Source of the DNA: Caballeronia sp. SL2Y3
GTDB lineage: Bacteria > Pseudomonadota > Gammaproteobacteria > Burkholderiales > Burkholderiaceae
DNA: 64,000 nt
Assembly: GCF_022879575.1 (NCBI RefSeq)
Contig: NZ_CP084261.1
Span: 744,001-808,000, forward strand
Reading direction: 5' to 3'
Of the stretch, positions 46,978-56,129 are shown piece by piece. Each line of letters starts with the position of its first letter. The first letter of the stretch is position 1. Under the pieces are notes generated by a model that was given only the letters and a program-made list of their open reading frames with translations, searched no databases and was not told the origin of the DNA. The translations under genes and the position numbers were made by a program.

Positions 46978-48315
46978 TTAACGCGAGCCTGCGGCATGGT
47001 CTCGCTGCCGCAACGCCTGCGGCAAGCCGAACAGCAACAACAGCGCACAGACGACGCTCATCGCGCCGATTGCATACAGCGCGGGCGTCGTGCTGCCGGT
47101 GACATCGCGGATACGACCGACCATCACCGGGCTCACGATTCCGCCCAACTGCCCGAGGGTATTGATCAGCGCAATGCCGCCCGCCGCACCCGCACCGGTC
47201 AGCAGCTTCGGCGGCAACGCCCAGAATGCGGGGATCGAAGCGATGACGCCCGCGCCCATCACGCCGAGCGCGACGATCAAGAACGTCGTCTGCTTGTCGA
47301 ATGCGCCTGCCGCGAAGAAACCCGCCGCCGCCATCAAGAGCAACGCACAGACGAACTTGCGGCGTTCGCCGGATGTGTCGGACATGCGCCCCACGACGAC
47401 CATGCACACCGCGCCGCAAATGTATGGAACCGCCGTCAACAAGCCGATGATCGTCGGATTATGCGTACCCGCTGCGCGGATCAGATGCGGCGCCCAGAAG
47501 TTGAGGCCGTACGATGCAATCTGAATCAGAAAGTAGATGAGGCCGAGCATCAGGAAGCCCGGTGTCCGGATTGCACCGAAGAGCGAATGACCCGTCGTCG
47601 TCGGCTGACTTTGCGTCGCGATCTGGCTCTTGAGCGTGTTCTTTTCCGCGCCGGTGAGCCAAGCGGCATCGTCGATGCGGTCCTTCAACACCTTGAGCAC
47701 GAGCACGCCCAGCAACAGGCAAGGCAAGCCGCCGAGCAAGAACAGCCAATGCCATCCCGCGATGCCGAGCACGCCGTTCATATGCGCGAGCACGAGGCCC
47801 GACAACGGCGCACCGACGAGCCCCGAGAACGCGGATGCGAGAAACAGCAAGGACGTGATTCGCCCGCGATAGCTGGCCGGAAACCACAAAGTCAGGTAGT
47901 ACAGCACGCCGGGCGCGAAGCCGGCTTCCATCGCGCCGATGACGAAGCGCAGCGCATAGAACTGCCATTCCGTCTGCACGAAGACCATGAGCGCGGTCGC
48001 GATTCCCCACGAAATCATGATGCGCGCGATCCAGCGCCGTGCACCGACCTTGTACAACAGCAGATTGCTCGGCACCTCGAATATGACGTAACCGATCACG
48101 AAGAGGCTTGCGCCGAGACCGTAGGCGGTATCGGAAAAGCCGAGCGTGCTTTGCAGCTGAAACTTCGCGAAGCTGATGTTGATACGGTCGAAGAAGGCGA
48201 AGAGATAGCACAGCATGATGAGCGGCATGAGCCGCCATGCCACTTTGCGAACGATGTCGCTCGTATTCTGCAATGCCTGCGGCTTGTCCGCGGCGGATAC
48301 GCTTAGGTCGCTCAT
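46978..48315 (-). CDS. MFS transporter, anion:cation symporter (ACS) family
   Basis: 445-residue 12-helix transporter. The N-terminus is typical of the ACS group (MPLIMLCYLFAFFDRINISFAKFQLQ, residues 30-55), with the loop GVLYYLTLWFPASYRGRITS near 140. The second half begins after a cytoplasmic loop (TQSQPTTTGHSLFG). These symporters import organic acids such as phthalate, tartrate or glucarate. Position downstream of a CoA-transferase and an HMG-CoA-lyase-type gene suggests uptake of the dicarboxylic acid those enzymes handle. An intrinsic terminator follows. Confidence 0.93.
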   Translation of the reverse strand: MSDLSVSAADKPQALQNTSDIVRKVAWRLMPLIMLCYLFAFFDRINISFAKFQLQSTLGFSDTAYGLGASLFVIGYVIFEVPSNLLLYKVGARRWIARIMISWGIATALMVFVQTEWQFYALRFVIGAMEAGFAPGVLYYLTLWFPASYRGRITSLLFLASAFSGLVGAPLSGLVLAHMNGVLGIAGWHWLFLLGGLPCLLLGVLVLKVLKDRIDDAAWLTGAEKNTLKSQIATQSQPTTTGHSLFGAIRTPGFLMLGLIYFLIQIASYGLNFWAPHLIRAAGTHNPTIIGLLTAVPYICGAVCMVVVGRMSDTSGERRKFVCALLLMAAAGFFAAGAFDKQTTFLIVALGVMGAGVIASIPAFWALPPKLLTGAGAAGGIALINTLGQLGGIVSPVMVGRIRDVTGSTTPALYAIGAMSVVCALLLLFGLPQALRQRDHAAGSR

Positions 48316-48396
48316 GATTGTCTCCTTGTTTGTCCGTCCGTGATCGGAATTGTTATCGGACAGGCTGCTTCAGATGGTTCGGACGTAATGGGGTAC

Positions 48397-49314
48397 TCAA
48401 ACGGGCACGGGATGCAGGTCGCTATTGCGCCCGGCCTTCGCCACTTGCCCCGGCACGTCATGGCCGACGAGCGCAGGCAGCGTCCGCGATAGCGCGATGA
48501 GTTTCGCGAGATCGATGCCGGTCGGGATGCCCATCTCGTCGCACATGTTCACGAGGTCTTCGGTGCAGATGTTGCCGGATGCACCGGGCGCGAACGGGCA
48601 ACCGCCCAGCCCGCCTAACGCGGCATCGAAGCGTCGCGCGCCGGCATCGTAAGCGGCCAGCACGTTGGCGAGGCCCAAACCGCGCGTGTTATGGAAATGC
48701 AGCGTCAACGCGGAAGCCGGAACATGTTCGAGCACGCGCGATACCACGCGCTCGACTTGACGAGGATTCGCCATTCCCGTCGTATCCGCCAGCGTGACGC
48801 CTTCCATACCCATCTCGCGATAGCTGCGGACAATGGACACGACGCGGTCTTCATCGATGCGCCCTTCGAAAGGACAGCCGAACGCCGTGGCCACCGTGCC
48901 GTTCAAACTTATATTCGTTGTCCGAACTATCTCCGCGAAGCCATCGAGCGATGCTTCGCAACTCATACGCATGTTCGCGCGATTGTGCGTCTGGCTTGCC
49001 GACATCACGAGGTTCAGTTCATCGGCTCCCGCCGCGACCGCGCGCTGTGCGCCCTTCACGTTCGGCACGAGCGCGACGTACACCACGCCCGGCGCGCGTC
49101 GGATGCCGCGGAAGACCGCATCGCCGTCGCGCAGTGCGGGAATCGCCTTGGGCGAGACGAACGAGCCCGCCTCGATGCGCGTGAAACCGCACGCCGACAG
49201 GCCGTCGATCAACGCGACCTTGTCTGCGGTCTCGACCCATTTCGCTTCGATCTGCAAGCCGTCGCGCGGCGCGACTTCCTGCACGATCAACCGTTCGCTG
49301 TAATCGCGCGTCAT
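48397..49314 (-). CDS. Hydroxymethylglutaryl-CoA lyase-family protein
   Basis: 305-residue HMGL-like TIM barrel. It carries the catalytic Arg/Asp motif VQEVAPRDGLQIEAKWV (residues 11-27), GSFVSPKAIPAL, the metal site TLHFHNTRGLGLANVLA and the signature loop GLGGCPFAPGASGNICTEDL with the catalytic Cys. HMG-CoA lyase cleaves 3-hydroxy-3-methylglutaryl-CoA to acetyl-CoA and acetoacetate. Its ATG overlaps the CoA-transferase stop (ATGA at 49311-49314), indicating joint expression with the likely activating enzyme. Confidence 0.93.
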   Translation of the reverse strand: MTRDYSERLIVQEVAPRDGLQIEAKWVETADKVALIDGLSACGFTRIEAGSFVSPKAIPALRDGDAVFRGIRRAPGVVYVALVPNVKGAQRAVAAGADELNLVMSASQTHNRANMRMSCEASLDGFAEIVRTTNISLNGTVATAFGCPFEGRIDEDRVVSIVRSYREMGMEGVTLADTTGMANPRQVERVVSRVLEHVPASALTLHFHNTRGLGLANVLAAYDAGARRFDAALGGLGGCPFAPGASGNICTEDLVNMCDEMGIPTGIDLAKLIALSRTLPALVGHDVPGQVAKAGRNSDLHPVPV

Positions 49315-50504
49315 TGAACGGCTCCTTCGGCGCGCAGCCGTTGCACGTCGCTTTCGTCGAAGCCGAGGGAAGCCAGCACGCTTTGCGTGTGCTCGCCGAG
49401 AGCCGGGCCCGGCCAGCGCACTTCGCCCGGCGAGTCGGAGAGCTTCGGCACGATGCCCGGCATCTTCACCGATGCGCCGCCCGGCAAGCTCGCCTGCAAC
49501 AGCATGTCGCGCGCCTGATAATGCGCGTCGCCGATGATGTCCGCGACCGAATAGATGCGGCCGGACGGCACGTCCGCGTCTGCGAGCGCGGCCAGCACGT
49601 CGTTCATCGCGTGATGCGATGTCCACGCGCCGATCGCTTCATCGAGCATCGCGCTTTGGCGCACGCGGCCATCGTTATGAGCGAGCGCGGGATCGTCGGC
49701 GAGATCCGGGCGGCCGATGACGTTCATCAGGCGCTTGTAGATGGGATCGCTGTTGCCCGCGATCACCACGAAGCCGCCGTCTTCCGTGCGGTACGTGTTC
49801 GACGGCGCGATACCCGGCAACGCACCGCCGCTACGCTCGCGCACGTGTCCGAGCAAGTCGTACTCGGGAACCAGGCTCTCCATCAGATTGAACACGCTTT
49901 CGACGAGCGATACATCGACGACCTGCCCGTCGCCCTGCCCCGTCTTCACGCGCAGCAGCGACATCAACGCGCCGATCACGCCATGAAGGGACGCGAGCGA
50001 ATCGCCCAGACTGATGCCGACGCGCGCCGGCGTGCCGTCCGCGTCGCCGGTTGTATACCGAATGCCACCCATCGCCTCGCCGATCGCGCCGAAGCCCGGA
50101 CGATCACGGTATGGACCGGTCTGTCCATAGCCGGAGATGCGAACCATCGTGAGTTTCGGGTTTATTGCATGCAAAACGTCCCAGCCGAGCCCGAGTTTCT
50201 CGAGCGCGCCCGGCCGCATGTTTTCGATGACGATGTCCGCATCGGCGGCGAGACGCTTGATGACGTCCGCTCCATCGGGCGATTTGAGATTCACGCAGAC
50301 CGACTTCTTGTTGCGCGACTGGAGATACCACCAGAGCGACGTGCCCTCGTGAAGTTTTCGCCACTTGCGAAGCGGATCCCCGCCATTGGGCGCCTCGATT
50401 TTGATGACTTCCGCGCCGAACTCGGCCAGCATGCGCGCGGCAAACGGTGCGGCAATCAGCGTGCCGATCTCGATGACGCGAATGCCCGTAAGCGGTCCGC
50501 TCAT
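49311..50504 (-). CDS. CaiB/BaiF family (class III) CoA-transferase
   Basis: 397-residue class III CoA-transferase. The N-terminus is GIRVIEIGTLIAAPFAARML, then FGAEVIKIEAPNGGDPLRKW, SVCVNLKSPDGADVIKRL and ENMRPGALEKLGLGWDVLHA. The catalytic Asp is in GQVVDVSLVESVFNLMESL near residue 175. The human relative SUGCT moves CoA from succinyl-CoA to glutarate or 3-hydroxy-3-methylglutarate. Coupling to an HMG-CoA lyase makes an HMG-type acid a reasonable substrate (inference). It is first in the operon. Confidence 0.93.
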   Translation of the reverse strand: MSGPLTGIRVIEIGTLIAAPFAARMLAEFGAEVIKIEAPNGGDPLRKWRKLHEGTSLWWYLQSRNKKSVCVNLKSPDGADVIKRLAADADIVIENMRPGALEKLGLGWDVLHAINPKLTMVRISGYGQTGPYRDRPGFGAIGEAMGGIRYTTGDADGTPARVGISLGDSLASLHGVIGALMSLLRVKTGQGDGQVVDVSLVESVFNLMESLVPEYDLLGHVRERSGGALPGIAPSNTYRTEDGGFVVIAGNSDPIYKRLMNVIGRPDLADDPALAHNDGRVRQSAMLDEAIGAWTSHHAMNDVLAALADADVPSGRIYSVADIIGDAHYQARDMLLQASLPGGASVKMPGIVPKLSDSPGEVRWPGPALGEHTQSVLASLGFDESDVQRLRAEGAVQ

Positions 50505-50609
50505 TTGCTTGTCTCCGTGAATGTGTCGTTGAAGACGAGCTTATGGGCGGCGCACGCACCGCGTCCAACCGCATTTCGGCAAGCACCGTTCGTCAAACGC
50601 GAACGCTCG

Positions 50610-50651
50610 GCGATCAGCGATCAGCGATTAGCGATCAGCGATCAGCGATCA
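50610..50651 (-). repeat. Six-copy heptanucleotide repeat starting at a stop codon
   Basis: On the minus strand, from the LysR stop codon onward, the unit TGATCGC is repeated six times (50651 down to 50610). The fourth copy reads TAATCGC, which keeps a stop codon. Because seven is not a multiple of three, successive copies place TGA or TAA in all three frames. A comparable repeat with a different unit lies at 60321-60362. Confidence 0.9.
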
Positions 50652-51569
50652 GCGCTGGGCGGCTTCTATCGAACGAAGATGGTCGTACAGCAGCCGGCTT
50701 ACCGGGGAGAGCGCCGCGGCATCGCGCACGACGATGATGAGACTGCGCGCGGCCCACGCTTCGTCCAGCGGAACGGCCGCGAGTCCGAGTTGCCGCCCCA
50801 TCGACTCGAACACTGCGAGCGGCAGCACGCCGACGCCCATGCCCGCCTGCACCATGCGGCACACGGCATCGAAGCCGGGCACGTGAATGCGCAGCCGCAG
50901 CGGCTTGCCCGCCTGCCGCGCGGCGAGGTGCGTGCGCGCGTTGATGGAACTGGCCGAATGCAGGCCGATGTGATCGAAGTCGAGCGTATCGGCGAAGGAC
51001 ACGCGCTCGCGCCTCGCGAGCGGATGATCGCCGGGCGTGACGATAATCAGCCGGTCATGTCGATAATGCGTGCTTTCGAGGCCGCGCGTATCGGCATCGC
51101 CCGAACAGATGCCGAGATCCACGAGGCTGTCCAGCACGCCATCCACGATGCCGCCGCTCGGACGTTCCTCGAGATCGATCTTGATCTGTCCGTGCGCGGC
51201 GGAGAATGCGCGCAGATCTTCCGGCAGGAACTCCACGATGGCCGAGAGGTTCGCCATCATGCGCACGTAGCCGCGCACGCCGCTCGCATGCTCGGCCAGT
51301 TCGATGCCGATGTTCTCGACATCGCGCAGCACGCGGCGGGCGTGATGCAGCAGCGTCTCGCCGGCGGGCGTCAGCGCCATGCCGCGCGCCTTGCGTTCGA
51401 AGAGCGCGGCGCCGACGGCCTGCTCGAGTTCCAGCAGCCGCTTGCTGGCCGCCGACACCGCGATGGCCTCGCGATCCGCCGCACGCGTGAGCGTGCCTTC
51501 CTCGAAGACCGCGACGAAGAGCTGAAGTGTCGTGAGGTCGAGACGCCGCAGCAGGTTCTTGAGCGCCAT
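50649..51569 (-). CDS. LysR-family transcriptional regulator
   Basis: 306-residue LTTR. The HTH is LQLFVAVFEEGTLTRAADRE, AVSAASKRLLELEQAVGAAL (residues 15-55), with an effector domain from about 95. It lies upstream of the CoA-transferase operon on the same strand and 6 bp after a thioesterase gene, so it may be expressed with the latter. Regulation of the CoA-transferase/lyase/MFS operon is plausible from proximity. Its stop codon is the first unit of a tandem heptad repeat. Confidence 0.93.
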   Translation of the reverse strand: MALKNLLRRLDLTTLQLFVAVFEEGTLTRAADREAIAVSAASKRLLELEQAVGAALFERKARGMALTPAGETLLHHARRVLRDVENIGIELAEHASGVRGYVRMMANLSAIVEFLPEDLRAFSAAHGQIKIDLEERPSGGIVDGVLDSLVDLGICSGDADTRGLESTHYRHDRLIIVTPGDHPLARRERVSFADTLDFDHIGLHSASSINARTHLAARQAGKPLRLRIHVPGFDAVCRMVQAGMGVGVLPLAVFESMGRQLGLAAVPLDEAWAARSLIIVVRDAAALSPVSRLLYDHLRSIEAAQR

Positions 51570-51575
51570 GTCAGT

Positions 51576-51962
51576 TCAGCGCGCGTATTTGAACGTTCCC
51601 TGCGCGCTCGCGATCATCAAACGATCGTCGACCCACGCCTCGCCGCGCGCAAAGTACACAGAGCGCCCCTTGCGTTCGAGAAAGCCTTTGGCCACGACCT
51701 TGTCGCCGATGCCGCGATCGAGGTAATTGACCGTGAGCGAAAGCGTGAAGCCGTGAATGGGCGTGGATGCCGTCGTGAAGAGACCGGTGTAGCCGCAGGC
51801 GGCATCCAGCAGCGTCGCGATTGCTCCGCCCTGCAAGATGCGCTGACGGTTGAGATGGCCTGCATGTATCGGCATCGTGAATTCGGCGTAGCCGTCGCGC
51901 CACGCGGTCAGTGTCGCGCCGAGTGCTTCGAGGAAAGGATTGTCGAGATCCAGATTCGCCAA
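51576..51962 (-). CDS. PaaI-family (hotdog) acyl-CoA thioesterase
   Basis: 128-residue hotdog thioesterase. It has HLNRQRILQGGAIATLLDAACGYTG (residues 44-68), with the HGG-like active-site turn altered to LQGG and the catalytic Asp in LLDAACG. VNYLDRGIGDKVVAKGFLERKGR follows. The start is TTG at 51962, chosen because GGGAGG lies eight bases upstream and the protein then begins at the family's usual LANLDLDNPF. An ATG at 52064 would add an unlikely basic/proline leader. Confidence 0.87.
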   Translation of the reverse strand: MANLDLDNPFLEALGATLTAWRDGYAEFTMPIHAGHLNRQRILQGGAIATLLDAACGYTGLFTTASTPIHGFTLSLTVNYLDRGIGDKVVAKGFLERKGRSVYFARGEAWVDDRLMIASAQGTFKYAR

Positions 51963-52083
51963 CTGTGCGCCTCCCTGCGTCAGTGCTTCTTCGTCGCGTC
52001 GACTTTTGAGCTTGGGAGGATTGTGCCATCGCAGGGCCGCGCCTGCGCGCGCCGGCCCCGGCACCGGCGAAGACGACGCAGGT

Positions 52084-52572
52084 TCAGCGCAGACGAGGTT
52101 TGAGGTGAAGCGCGATGAGCGTCAGCGTGGCGAGCTTGGTCACGCATTCCACGGCCGACAGAATGCCGAGCCACGGCGCATGCGCGAACTCGCCGGGCAG
52201 TTCGGGTGCAATGGCGAGCACGCTCGTGACGCACACGAACAACAGCAGATAGCCCGCGAAGCGCCGCCCGCGCAGCGCAAGCCCCGCGATCAGCATCAGG
52301 AGCGCCTTCGCGGTCAGCACGGCGGCGATCTGTTGACCGCGGCTGTCGGCGTCGATTTCCCACGGCACTTCGAAGAGCGACCACGCGACCATCACGCACG
52401 TCGAGGCCGCCAGCGCCCGGCGCAGGCGATCCGCTGCGTTGCGCGCGTCGACAAACGACCGCCCGCGCGCAGGCGAGTCGATGCGATGCGCACCGTCGTC
52501 GATTTCCGACGCGACAGTGGAAAGGGAACGCGGCAATCGCGGCTCGACTGCCGCGTGTTCATCGACGTTCAT
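52084..52572 (-). CDS. Hypothetical membrane protein
   Basis: 162-residue protein with a soluble N-terminal 60 residues, followed by about four hydrophobic segments (AASTCVMVAWSLFEVPW, VLTAKALLMLIAGLAL, AGYLLLFVCVTSVLAIAP, LGILSAVECVTKLATLTLIA). No family was recognised. It starts at the ATG at 52572; another in-frame ATG at 52608 is less likely. Confidence 0.7.
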   Translation of the reverse strand: MNVDEHAAVEPRLPRSLSTVASEIDDGAHRIDSPARGRSFVDARNAADRLRRALAASTCVMVAWSLFEVPWEIDADSRGQQIAAVLTAKALLMLIAGLALRGRRFAGYLLLFVCVTSVLAIAPELPGEFAHAPWLGILSAVECVTKLATLTLIALHLKPRLR

Positions 52573-52880
52573 TATACGGCGCTCCAGCGACGCGAAAGAG
52601 ACGCGCAAAAGGCGCGGCGAGAAATATATGCAGGCACTTTCTGCATGCGCCAGAGTAGGCGTTTAGAAAGAAAACGCATTCGAGCGACGCAACATTCTCT
52701 TCGTGCGTCGGCGCAATGCCTTCAAATCGTTGGAATGTGGCGAACCGACCGCGACGACTACGCGCCTTTACGATACGCAAATCCGCCGTGCAGCGCGAAT
52801 TGCCTTTGTCTATCGGTATTCGCTGCGCGCCCAACCTCTAAATGCCGAATTGCCGCGCAACGAATGACGGTGCAAAACGC
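52573..52880. other. Intergenic region, no clear gene
   Basis: 308 bp of lower GC content between the membrane protein and a small minus-strand gene. It holds the promoter of the membrane protein near its left end. Open frames here have unlikely composition. No hairpin with T-run was found. Confidence 0.35.
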
Positions 52881-53087
52881 CTAGTTATATCCGCGAACCA
52901 CGCAGGACTTTTGTTCCTCTTCTGTTTTTTCTCCCGCGAAACGGCCGCATACGTCGGCAACATATTCCGGTTCGGCGCACACCTGGCTGGAGCGGTGAGA
53001 AGCCGTTGCAGTCGATTCGCCCGGTGCCTGCCGATCGTCCATCCATTCTGCAAAATGCGCGTGTTGCGTATTCGATCGAGCATCCAT
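52881..53087 (-). CDS. Small hydrophilic hypothetical protein
   Basis: 68-residue protein (MDARSNTQHAHFAEWMDDRQ ... EEEQKSCVVRGYN) with two cysteines and many charged and polar residues. Its main support is an ideal ribosome site, AGGAGG six bases before the ATG at 53087, in a lower-GC intergenic area. No family recognised and no membrane segment. Confidence 0.55.
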   Translation of the reverse strand: MDARSNTQHAHFAEWMDDRQAPGESTATASHRSSQVCAEPEYVADVCGRFAGEKTEEEQKSCVVRGYN

Positions 53088-53235
53088 CTTTTGCCTCCTG
53101 TTTTCACTCGAATAATCGAGACATATTCAGGATGCACTTCCTCGGGCCAACTGGCCCTAGTGGATTTCATCGATAGACGCGAGGAAGGACGGTGTCGATC
53201 ATTTAAAGAGTGCCGCTTGTATGAAACCGCATCGC

Positions 53236-54408
53236 CTAAACGACGTTTTTCTCCACGATAGGCCGGCCTTCCACGACACGCGCCCAACCGAGCGGCGATA
53301 GATCGAGTGTCGTATAGCCGCCGTTCAGAATCAGTTCGCTGACGCCGCGCCCGGTTGCCGGACCGTGCTGCAAGCCGTGTCCGCTAAAGCCGCTTGCAAA
53401 GATGCAATTGTCGATGGCCGGATGAAAGCCGATTATCGCGTTCTGATCCAGCACGTTGTATTCGTAGTAACCGGACCAGCAGTGCTCGACCCTCAACGCC
53501 TCGAATTGCGGCACCCGATGCGCAAGCGTCGGCCAGATCACGTCGTCGAAAAGCGCGTGGTCCACTTCGTCGAGCGGAAGGTCATCGGGGTCGTTATCCG
53601 CCGATGGCGACGTTCCGCAGATGTACGTGCGCCCTTCCGGACGAAAGTAGACGCCGGTCGGGTCGATCAGCAGCGGACAGGCGTCGAGCTTCGCCGGCGA
53701 CGACACATTGAAGATGCTGCGTCGCCGCGCGTGTATCGGAAGCTCGATGCCGAGCATCGCCGCAATGGCACGCGACCAGGCGCCCGCCGCATTCACGACT
53801 ACATCGCAGGAATACGCTTCGCCGTTCGATGCGCGCACGCGCGTCGCGCGCCGCCCTTCACGTTCGATGCCGGTCACGTCCGCCGTCACGTAACGGGCGC
53901 CCAACGACTGCGCCTTGCGTCGCAACGCCTGCACGAGGCCGTAGCCGTCGAACCAGCCTTCGCCACGCTCGCCGAATGCGCCCGCGGCCAAATCGTCCGT
54001 ATTGAGCCACGGAAAGCGCGCCCGCAACCGGTCCGGATCGAGCAGCGTGATGTCGGCGCCGAGCGCGCGTTGCATCGCGTGATTCTCGCGCAACGTGTCT
54101 TCGCCGCGCGGCGTCGCGAGAAAGAGATAACCGCCTTCGTGTAAGTCGATGGACGGCCGCTCGCCGTTCACTTCGAGCCGCTCGCCGATCTCGCGCAGGA
54201 ACTCGATGCCGAACAGCGACATGCGCACGGAGAGCGGCGTCGAGAACTGCTGGCGGATCGATGCCGCCGACAACGCAGAGGACGAGCGCGCGTAGGTCGG
54301 ATCGCGCTCGATCACCGTGACCTGCACGTCCGGGTCCGATGCCCGCAAGAAATACGCGACCGAACTCCCGATCACGCCGCCACCGACGATCACTACCTGT
54401 TGAGTCAC
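53236..54408 (-). CDS. FAD-dependent amine/imino-acid oxidase (DAO family), AmaA-like
   Basis: 390-residue flavoprotein of the DAO fold. The N-terminal dinucleotide motif is IVGGGVIGSSVAYFL (residues 6-20), followed by SSSALSAASIRQQFSTPLSV. AGAWSRAIAAMLGI is near 215 and the C-terminal FAD loop is FASGFSGHGLQHGPATGRGV. It lies 34 bp after an ALDH7-type gene in one operon. In Pseudomonas putida the pair amaA-amaB oxidises L-pipecolate to Delta1-piperideine-6-carboxylate and then to 2-aminoadipate, which makes this the favoured reading. A different cyclic amine or amino acid is possible. Confidence 0.82.
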   Translation of the reverse strand: MTQQVVIVGGGVIGSSVAYFLRASDPDVQVTVIERDPTYARSSSALSAASIRQQFSTPLSVRMSLFGIEFLREIGERLEVNGERPSIDLHEGGYLFLATPRGEDTLRENHAMQRALGADITLLDPDRLRARFPWLNTDDLAAGAFGERGEGWFDGYGLVQALRRKAQSLGARYVTADVTGIEREGRRATRVRASNGEAYSCDVVVNAAGAWSRAIAAMLGIELPIHARRRSIFNVSSPAKLDACPLLIDPTGVYFRPEGRTYICGTSPSADNDPDDLPLDEVDHALFDDVIWPTLAHRVPQFEALRVEHCWSGYYEYNVLDQNAIIGFHPAIDNCIFASGFSGHGLQHGPATGRGVSELILNGGYTTLDLSPLGWARVVEGRPIVEKNVV

Positions 54409-54442
54409 GCCGCCCCCGTCGCAGTCGTTTGCGCTGAACGCT

Positions 54443-55942
54443 TCAGCCTAGATTGAAGTCGATGCCCTGCGCGAGCGGCAATTCGGACGAGTAATTGATC
54501 GTGTTGGTCGCGCGGCGCATGTAGGCCTTCCACGCGTCCGAGCCCGATTCGCGCCCGCCGCCCGTTTCCTTTTCGCCGCCGAACGCACCGCCGATTTCCG
54601 CGCCGCTCGGCCCGATGTTCACATTCGCGATGCCGCAGTCGCTGCCCGATGCGGACAGGAATCGCTCGGCTTCGCGCAGGTCCGTGGTGAACGCACACGA
54701 CGACAAGCCGTGCACGGCCGCGTTGTTCATCGCGATGGCTTCGTCGAAATCGCGGTAGCGCATCACATAGAGAATCGGCGCGAAGGTTTCCTTTAGGACA
54801 ACTTCGGTTTGCGCGGGCATCTCGACGAGCGCGGGGCGCACGTAGTAGCCGTTCTCGCAGCCTTCGACCGTCACGCGCTCGCCGCCGAAGACCTTGCCGC
54901 CTTCGCCCTTCGCCTGTTCCAGCGCGTCCTGCATGCGCGCGAACGACTGCACGTCGATGAGCGGGCCCATCAACACGCCGTCGTTCAACGGATTGCCGAT
55001 GGGCACTTTCGCGTACAGGTCTTTGAGGCGCGCGACGGTGTCATCGTAGATGCTGTCGTGAACGAAGAGACGCCGCAGCGACGTGCACCGCTGGCCCGCC
55101 GTGCCGACCGCCGAGAACAGAATGCCGCGCAGCGCGAGATCGCGGTTAGCCGTCTGCGAGACGATGCCCGCGTTATTGCCGCCGAGTTCGAGAATCGAGC
55201 GGCCGAAGCGGCGCGCGACCTCGACGCCCACCGCGCGGCCCATCTCCGTGCTGCCCGTCGCGCTGACGATATCCGAGCGCTTGTCCGCGACGAGCTGCGT
55301 GCCGATGTCACGGTCGCCGATCACGACCGCTGCGAGTCCCGGCGGCGCGCTGCCGAATTCGTCGAGCGCTTCGCGGAAGATGCGATCGACGGCGAGAGCG
55401 GTCAGCGGCGTTTTCTCCGACGGCTTCCAGACGACCGCATTGCCACACACGAGCGCAAGCGCCGCATTCCACGACCAGACCGCGACCGGAAAATTGAACG
55501 CGGAAATGACGGTGCATACGCCGAAGGGATGCCACGTCTCCGCCATGCGATGCCCCGGTCTTTCCGATGCGATCGTCAGGCCGTAAAGCTGCCGCGACAG
55601 ACCGACGGCGAAATCGCAGATGTCGATCATTTCCTGCACTTCGCCGAGTCCTTCCTGCAGGATCTTGCCTGCTTCGAGCGAGACGAGCCGCCCAAGCGCG
55701 GTCTTCTTCTCGCGCAGGCGATTGCCGAGCAGCCGCACGAGTTCGCCGCGCCGCGGCGCGGGCACGTTGCGCCACTGAGCGAACGCCGTGCGCGCCTGAG
55801 CGAGCGTCGCGTCGACGTGGGCGGCGGTGTGGCGCTTCACGCGCCCGATGACCTGCCCCGTGATCGGCGACGTGACAGCGAGATCGCCGTCCTCGACGAG
55901 GCCTGCAATGCCGAGGTCGGAAAGAATCGATTGTGCGTCCAC
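54443..55942 (-). CDS. amaB: ALDH7-type aldehyde dehydrogenase (probable 2-aminoadipate semialdehyde dehydrogenase)
   Basis: 499-residue NAD-dependent aldehyde dehydrogenase. FGVCTVISAFNFPVAVWSWN is near residue 140, followed by the cofactor-binding WKPSEKTPLTALA. The ALDH7 signature LELGGNNAGIV (near 255) carries the general-base Glu, and SAVGTAGQRCTSLRRLFVH holds the catalytic Cys. The double-Asn variant LELGGNNA separates ALDH7 (antiquitin) from most ALDHs. Operon with the flavin oxidase supports aminoadipate semialdehyde as substrate in lysine/pipecolate degradation. A perfect 16-bp palindrome lies 46 bp upstream of the start. Confidence 0.9.
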   Translation of the reverse strand: MDAQSILSDLGIAGLVEDGDLAVTSPITGQVIGRVKRHTAAHVDATLAQARTAFAQWRNVPAPRRGELVRLLGNRLREKKTALGRLVSLEAGKILQEGLGEVQEMIDICDFAVGLSRQLYGLTIASERPGHRMAETWHPFGVCTVISAFNFPVAVWSWNAALALVCGNAVVWKPSEKTPLTALAVDRIFREALDEFGSAPPGLAAVVIGDRDIGTQLVADKRSDIVSATGSTEMGRAVGVEVARRFGRSILELGGNNAGIVSQTANRDLALRGILFSAVGTAGQRCTSLRRLFVHDSIYDDTVARLKDLYAKVPIGNPLNDGVLMGPLIDVQSFARMQDALEQAKGEGGKVFGGERVTVEGCENGYYVRPALVEMPAQTEVVLKETFAPILYVMRYRDFDEAIAMNNAAVHGLSSCAFTTDLREAERFLSASGSDCGIANVNIGPSGAEIGGAFGGEKETGGGRESGSDAWKAYMRRATNTINYSSELPLAQGIDFNLG

Positions 55943-55987
55943 GGTGGAATCCTCTCAGTGCTGCTGCGTTGAATGGTGCGCCGACGT

Positions 55988-56003
55988 GTTTCTGATCAGA
56001 AAC
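55988..56003. promoter_or_regulatory. Perfect 16-bp palindrome in the amaB promoter
   Basis: GTTTCTGATCAGAAAC is fully self-complementary. It lies 46 bp upstream of amaB and 152 bp upstream of the divergent XRE-cupin regulator. A TTTC...GAAA layout is common for XRE-cupin regulators of amine catabolism (PuuR-like). The nearby regulator is the best candidate to bind it. Confidence 0.65.
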
Positions 56004-56129
56004 TTCGCGCGGTTGCGAGAGACTATACGCGCGGATGCCTCGCGTCACAATGCCGCCAATATACGGGTTCTCCCGAGGCGCGCCCGGCGAGCCAACGGTG
56101 CCGTCGGCGGCAGTCGCGATGTTATTATC

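Noticed and set aside
49314..52103. 929-codon plus-strand frame
   Set aside because: Crosses several real minus-strand genes and intergenic DNA; composition is antisense-like.
52842..53261. 139-codon plus-strand frame opposite the small hydrophilic protein
   Set aside because: No ribosome site, while the minus-strand small frame has an ideal AGGAGG-N6-ATG.
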